Source of the DNA: Pararge aegeria
Lineage: Eukaryota; Arthropoda; Insecta; Lepidoptera; Nymphalidae
DNA length: 64,000 nt
Assembly: GCF_905163445.1 (NCBI RefSeq)
Contig: NC_053187.1
Span: forward strand, 15,795,001 to 15,859,000
Direction: 5' to 3'
Positions 58,467-64,000 of this stretch are shown one piece after another. Every line of letters starts with the position of its first letter. Position 1 is the stretch's first letter. Both the position numbers and the translations under genes were made by a program. The notes under the pieces were generated by a model. The model searched no databases and was not told the origin of the DNA. It saw only the letters and a program-made list of their open reading frames with translations.

Positions 58467-58714
58467 CATAGACAAGAGACTTTTTCTTCCCGAATCAACT
58501 TATCAAGCATAAAATTTTTTCGTCTCCCACAGCTTTATCAACTCTCCGGGAATTAGCGCATAAGTGGAAATTATATCCAAATAATATACGATAAACGTTT
58601 TAATAAATTACTATAATATGTATGCATAAAGCGCGTAGAAATAAAGCTCATCGCATACAGAATACGCTGCCGCAGCCGCACTGCAGGATATACTTTTAAT
58701 ATAAGAAGATAGTC

Positions 58715-58935
58715 TTGACAGCCGGTTGGCGCAGTGGGCAGCGACCCTGCTTTCTGCATCTAAGGCCATGAGATGAACGTGAATGTTTTTCAATGTCTGG
58801 GTGTTTATTTGTATATTATATAAGTATTTATGTGTATTATATACATAAACATATTCATCAACTATCTTAGTACCCAAAACACAAGCTACGCTTACTTTGG
58901 GGCTAGATGGTGATGTATGTATTGTCGTAGATCTA
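58715..58935 (+). repeat. SINE family A
   Basis: GCCGGTTGGCGCAGTGGGCA at the 5' end. The B box is deleted. 3' end ACTTTGGGGCTAGATGGTGA. Confidence 0.8.
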
Positions 58936-59338
58936 TTTTTACTTAATAAAGTACTTTAAAATATAAATATAACCTAAAATAAACTATTTAATACTAAATA
59001 AAATCTAAAACGTCCTCGAAACCACTGCAGCGAGGCACAGTTCCTAAGATGTAAGTATGAAGTATGAAAAGTAATGCTGGCAGCATTGCCCCTTTGGATG
59101 GCCAAACTAATTCGTTGGCCAAGGTAACTGCCCGCTCTAGGATCACCGGTAGACTCGATAACCCTTTTCCATAATTCTTTGAAAAGGGCTCTTGCCTCCG
59201 GACCCCACGGTCCCAAAGTCTCTACTCCAAAAGGCACAAAAATGAAGCTATTTATTTTTTGTCGTAGTATATTATTATTTGGTTTCGAAGAGGTTTTAGA
59301 TTTTATTTAGTTTATTTTAAGTTATATTTATAAAACAA
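58936..59338. other. Intergenic, nothing recognised
   Basis: The 87-codon open frame 58974-59237 (-) has repeat-like composition but no family I can name. Confidence 0.45.
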
Positions 59339-59660
59339 CTAGCTGTTGCCCGCGACTTCGTCTGCGTTTGATTTTGGTTTTAAAGTATTCAGTATCGCTA
59401 AGCCTTAAATGAGTAAAGTAGTATATCTTAATATATATAAATCTCTTGTATAAATATATATAACATGTGACTGTCAATTAATTATAGACAAATAAATTGC
59501 AATAAAATAAAATTGCGACTATAATTAAAGATATAAGCTATCCTATCTCTTAAGTTGGACCAGACTGCTCACGGTGTGCCAATTTAATTTAAAATCGGTT
59601 AAGTATTTTAGGAGTCCATGGCGGACAAACATCGTGACAGGAGATTTATATATATTAAGA
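59339..59660 (-). mobile_element. Non-autonomous Helitron, copy 2
   Basis: Minus strand starts TCTTAATATATATAAATCTC and ends GTCGCGGGCAACAGCTAG, between A and T. 322 bp. Same family as 43723-44013, with an extra short AT-rich stretch. Confidence 0.75.
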
Positions 59661-60415
59661 TTATTTTAAAGAATAAATAAATAGTTTTTATTAAGTATTA
59701 TTTTGAATAAAATACGTGTGATAATTAACGGGGGTAAACTTCTCCTGGTCCCTGTTGCACGTGGACATTTAATTTAATAATTTAACCCCTAGCCAGGGTA
59801 TTTAATCGAGGTATATAGTTTTCTATGGACTGCTATAGGCTATTGCAGGGGTTCCCAACATTATCAAGCCAGCGCACTCACAGGTTAAGAAATTTGTCAC
59901 GGCGCCCGCGACCTGACCTACCTAGTTAAAATACTTGTAACTTAGGCAGATAGGCGCAAAATATAAAACATCCTCATTCTGAAAATAAGAAAACCTTAAA
60001 AAAATATTATTTAATAAATTTTAACAAAAAGGAATTGAGAAATATAAAACTATCTACCTACCTACAACTTGGTGATCTCCACACAATTTTTCAAAGTGTA
60101 GCTGTGGCACCGCTGCACAAAGAGTTTAAAAAAATATTTATCATTTTATTTTTGAAGTTCAGTATGAGCGCCTCTCGATGCACGTCTGTATTTTCATCGC
60201 GCTCTGATTAGGAAGACCTGGGCTATTGATTGATATGTATAGATTGATGTAAAAGCATGGTAACCCTATATTGTAGATGCAATAGTGCAGTTGTTTACAA
60301 TCCGTGACCCGCTTTATTCAAGGCATGTTGTTTCCCCGTCGCATGCCGCGCTCGGTAACTCGATACCGTTTATGTATAAATCACTAATCACAATGATACT
60401 GATCACGTAGCTCTA
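59661..60415. other. Intergenic, nothing recognised
   Basis: No supported gene. Confidence 0.5.
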
Positions 60416-60835
60416 TATCACTAGTATATGCCCGCAACTTTGTCCGCGTAGTTTCTCCGATTATCCTGTTAAATGGTTTTATTAACACGGATGTTGTCCG
60501 CGGCATCGTCCGCGCTTATTACGGTTTCTTACAAATCCCACGGGAACGGTATAAAAACTACTTAGCCTAAGTTCTATTCCTCACTTTAAACTGTTAACAC
60601 CACCTACCCTTTTTTATTCCACTACAAGTTAGCGTTGACTGCAATGTCACCTGGTGGTAAGTGAATATGCAGTCTAAGATGGTAGCGGGCTAATCTGTTA
60701 GGGAGTATGGTAGTCATACCCCTAGTAGGTTTCTACGCGACATCGCACCGGAACACTAAATCGCTTAGCGGCACGTCTTCGTCGGTAGGCTACTAGCCAC
60801 AGAGAAAGTCTGCACCCGACTTAATCAAATTTGGT
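60416..60835. repeat. Helitron-end-like and LINE-type fragments
   Basis: 60422-60450 (CTAGTATATGCCCGCAACTT) looks like a reversed Helitron 3' end. 60600-60830 carries CACCTGGTGGTAAGTG, CGGAACACTAAATCGCTTAG and ACGTCTTCGTCGGTAG, a common lepidopteran repeat. Confidence 0.55.
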
Positions 60836-60836
60836 G

Positions 60837-60960
60837 CAGTGGCGTGCACTTATACATGCACAAAAGCACTGCATACCCTAACGTTTTCATATAGCTGGCA
60901 ACAGAGGGGGATTTTACTTCTTTATGCTTACCCTGGTCCAAATTCCTGTGCACGCCACTG
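60837..60960. mobile_element. hAT-like MITE, third copy
   Basis: Ends CAGTGGCGTGCAC and GTGCACGCCACTG. TTTGGTG lies directly outside both ends. 124 bp. Confidence 0.8.
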
Positions 60961-61544
60961 TTTGGTGATATACCTATAAACAGCACCTATCGGGTCTCAG
61001 CTATGAATTGGACGGCATTCGTAAAGATTAAAGGATAGCAACTTTAGTACTTACCTATTCTCCGCCATATGTACTTATGCATATTTATTACCTACCCAAT
61101 GACTTACTTTAAAACACGGACAAAGTCGAGGTGAATCACCAGTTTCCACAGACATGATGGCAACGATACAACATTCGATATAGATAAGATATGCTTCATA
61201 TCTTCATCAAACGTACTATATACCCACTTACCTATGTATTGAGACCAATTTTCGCACGTGAGCACTAGAGATAATAGGGGACCCGGATGGGAGAGTAGGT
61301 ATTTAATATTAGATCGCCAACTTTAAGGTTTTCTACGTAGAATCTATTATTTCTAATTTATCTCATTATGTAAACATCATATTTTTGTTACTTACTTATT
61401 AGTATAAAGTATATTTTAAAAATAGAAGAAAAGCAAATATATAATTTAAGATGAATGGAGAATGAACGTTTACTTTTGGTAGGAAGTTATTAATATGTAT
61501 TTATATTCTTAGAGCTTTGCGCACCGCTTTAATAAATAAATAAA
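60961..61544. other. Intergenic, nothing recognised
   Basis: No supported gene. Confidence 0.5.
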
Positions 61545-61815
61545 TAAATATACTACAACAATACACACATCGCCATCTAGCCCCAAAGTAAGCATAGCTT
61601 GTGTTATGGGTACTAAGATGACTGATGAATAATTATAATATGAATATTATACATAAATACTTATTATATATAGATAAACACCCAGACACTGAAAAACATT
61701 CATGTTCATCACATAAAGATTGTCCAGTTGTCATGTTTTTCACATCCAGTTGTGGGAATCGAACCCACAGCTCACAAAGCAGGGTCGCTGCCCACTGCGC
61801 CAATCGGCCGTCATA
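61545..61815 (-). repeat. SINE family A, with short internal duplication
   Basis: Minus strand GACGGCCGATTGGCGCAGTG at the start. The TCCAGTTGT stretch occurs twice (61731 and 61747). Confidence 0.85.
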
Positions 61816-61844
61816 AGGATTCATATGTGAGTCAATTCCTCATA

Positions 61845-61990
61845 ATGGTTGCCTAGAAGAAACCACTATAAGCGATAAGGCCGCGTTTGTTACACAAATT
61901 TAAATGACTTATACCTTCGTTCCCTTTTATTTATTTGTGTTTTGTTCTAGTGTGCAATAAAGTATTTCTGATTGATTGATTGAAGTTGAC
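61845..61990 (+). repeat. LINE 3' tail ending in (TGAT)n
   Basis: GGTTGCCTAGAAGAAACCAC, AGCGATAAGGCCGC, then GTGCAATAAAGTATTTC and TGATTGATTGA. Confidence 0.7.
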
Positions 61991-62143
61991 TAATATTTAT
62001 ATAAAACATAAAATCTGTTTGGTACCTCAATTATATTACTATATACTATATTACCATGTTTATATTCACATTCATAGAGAACAATGTTTGTCTTAAAATA
62101 TTAAATATTAATAAACCATATGTATAAATATTTAAAAAAAATC

Positions 62144-62407
62144 TATTGTAATAATAATAATATTCTTTATTTATAATAAATATAATAACACATAAAACCC
62201 GCCAGTTATTTACTTTTTTTTTTGAATATTTTTTCTTAAAAAATATTAAAAAAAACCGGTATACGTTGCCGGTATTTACCTTCTCTGCATAAACCGTAAA
62301 TAAAAAGTTCATGTTCAACTTTTTATTGGTTCAATTTATTTATTTCACGTGAAGCGGTATGTACAAACAGCGTTATTATAATAAAGAATATTATTATTAT
62401 TACAATA
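62144..62407. repeat. 27-bp perfect inverted repeat 210 bp apart
   Basis: 62144-62170 is the exact complement of 62381-62407 (…ATAAAGAATATTATTATTAT…). It may be two facing LINE tails or the ends of one element. Confidence 0.85.
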
Positions 62408-62899
62408 ATCTATATAGTTAATAACATAAAATATAAAATGAACAGTAAAAAGCATTAAAAGTTGGAGTTTTTAACTCTGTTACATAGGGAACGTGTAATT
62501 TAATATACCTACTCAGTTCTTTTAAATTAGTAAGTCGTATCGATCGATCTATGATATCATATTTATTTGGTAACCATAATAAACTATATGAACAAAGCTG
62601 GGAAAGTTCATTAGCTGTAGTTTACTCAGACAATTCGGCAGCACTTTGGCGCCCACTCTAGAGACCGAGAACTTCATATAAACAATGACAAATGAAACGC
62701 CCGCGAACGATTTATGAACAATTCAGACGGAGATTTTCATTTCCTGCAAAAAATGTTATACAAGATCTGCACTTTCCTTGCTACTATGCAAAAGGGAACA
62801 AATAATATCTATACCTACCTATTATTTTTAACATTTTTATTGCCACCCCTTAAACATGTTGTAGATACCTAATATTTATTTCTTGATATTTAGTTGTTT
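62408..62899. other. Intergenic, nothing recognised
   Basis: No supported gene. Confidence 0.5.
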
Positions 62900-63147
62900 G
62901 ACCGCTGACTGGCGCAGTGGGCAGCGACCCTGCTTTCTGAGACCAAGGCCGTGGGTTCGATTCAACTGGAAAATATTTATGAGATAAACATGAATGTTTT
63001 TCAGTGTATGGGTGATTATCTGTATAAGTATTTACGTATCCATTGAAATATTCATCAGTCATCTTAGTACCCATAACACAAGCTACGCTTACTTTGGGGC
63101 TAGATGGCGATGTGTGTATTGTCGTAGTATATTTATTTATTTATTTA
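62900..63147 (+). repeat. SINE family A, full length
   Basis: ACCGCTGACTGGCGCAGTGG, GTGGGTTCGATTC (B box), ACTTTGGGGCTAGATGGCGA, then TATTTATTTATTTA. Confidence 0.88.
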
Positions 63148-63589
63148 AAGTCGGGTTTTTGTATGAAATAGCTTTTTCACGCTTTTTGTCATTTAGTGGG
63201 AATGTTTGCAAATATGTAAGTTGTAACAGCCAAATCTCTCTCATTTTCTCTAAGCCGGGGCGCGGCCCGGCGCGTCGGTTGAGAAGTTCTATCGGCACTT
63301 AACCCTCAGCTCCTTTATTGTGACGAGCATAAATTGCTTATCATAATCGAATCGCAAACCGTGTGATACTTATTATTGTGTAATTCCGGTGGCTATCCGG
63401 GATCTTCATCATCAGGTCCACACGACTAAATGGTGCTTTTCGAAAGTATGCACGAGTTACTTTCAAAAATACTCAAATATCTACAGGTGTGCCTATAATA
63501 TTTGAAGACTTCTCGCGATTTCCAAAGAATCCCTCCTATAGATCTTGACCTGATGAAAATAGAATTTTCTAGATTTTTTAATAGAAATT
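63148..63589. other. Intergenic, nothing recognised
   Basis: A short GC-rich stretch at 63255-63285. No gene seen. Confidence 0.45.
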
Positions 63590-63745
63590 TTAAATTCAAA
63601 GTTTTAAATTAATTTATATCAAGTATGCCTACTTTATTAGCACTTTTGAAACGTCAACTATGTATGTTTGTAGTGACTCTACCACCGGTTCGGAAAGCAG
63701 ATTCTACCGAGAAGAGCCGGCAAGAAACTCAGTAGTTGCTCTTTA
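63590..63745 (-). repeat. Tail of the 2070-4424 LINE family
   Basis: CACTTTTGAAACGTCAACTA and ACTCTACCACCGGTTCGGAA match the LINE 3' UTR closely. Confidence 0.75.
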
Positions 63746-63774
63746 TACTAAATGATAAAGTTCCGAGGTAACAA

Positions 63775-63895
63775 TATAGGGGGTGTTCATAAAATACGTG
63801 AGATTTTTAAGGGGGGGAGGTGGTCGAGTCAAATCTCATCTAATCTTACGTTGGAGAGAGGGGGGGTCTCGGCAAATATCACGCAATTTTTTTTC
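63775..63895. repeat. G-rich repeat of unknown family
   Basis: GTGTTCATAAAATACGTGAG followed by runs of seven Gs at two places. It resembles a repeat widespread in insects. Family not identified. Confidence 0.4.
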
Positions 63896-64000
63896 TGATT
63901 TAAACAAATAAAAAATTATACTATTTTGGTCCATTTAATCTAGATTGTACATGCTTAATAGTTAATTTTAAATGCAATCCTAATACGATAAAGATCATTC

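Noticed and set aside
62900..62975. Possible tRNA gene (A and B boxes present)
   Set aside because: The sequence continues into the family A SINE body and recurs six more times; no cloverleaf acceptor stem.
63775..63895. G-run region as a regulatory quadruplex
   Set aside because: It looks like part of a dispersed repeat and no gene lies nearby.

Overview
The window looks like nuclear DNA of a butterfly or moth (Lepidoptera). It is AT-rich, has short exons separated by long introns, and is full of insect-type repeats: tRNA-derived SINEs, LINE tails, non-autonomous Helitrons and hAT/Harbinger MITEs. The species cannot be named from the sequence alone.

Two host genes are recognisable, both on the minus strand. 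At the left edge (1-1415) is the 5' coding part of a Sec24A/B-type COPII coat gene: 471 codons of Pro/Gln/Asn-rich N-terminal region, running off the window. From 30248 down to about 8380 lies a complete Lk6/MNK gene (MAP-kinase-interacting, eIF4E-directed protein kinase). It has seven coding exons whose splice phases all join, giving 498 residues with every MNK hallmark: polybasic N-terminus, DFD in place of DFG, a four-cysteine insert and a C-terminal MAPK docking motif. Its promoter shows TATA at -30 and an arthropod TCAGT initiator, and the inferred 5' leader carries small upstream ORFs and a G-rich tract.

From about 30.3 to 64 kb I see no host gene. This is repeat-rich intergenic sequence, with one outstanding object at 51366-54155: a structurally intact 2790-bp PIF/Harbinger DNA transposon with a 3-bp TTA target duplication and near-identical ends. 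Its two genes, a DDE transposase on plus and a MADF-BESS protein on minus, are interlocked: exon 2 of each gene lies inside the intron of the other. The ends carry arrays of palindromes built around CTCGAG.

The remaining repeats include a decayed CR1/Jockey-group LINE (2070-4424), at least seven copies of one SINE family and nine of another, two Helitron copies with textbook ends, three hAT-like MITEs, and several perfect hairpins of unknown role (5292, 6718, 32706, 35075, 48792, 62144/62381).
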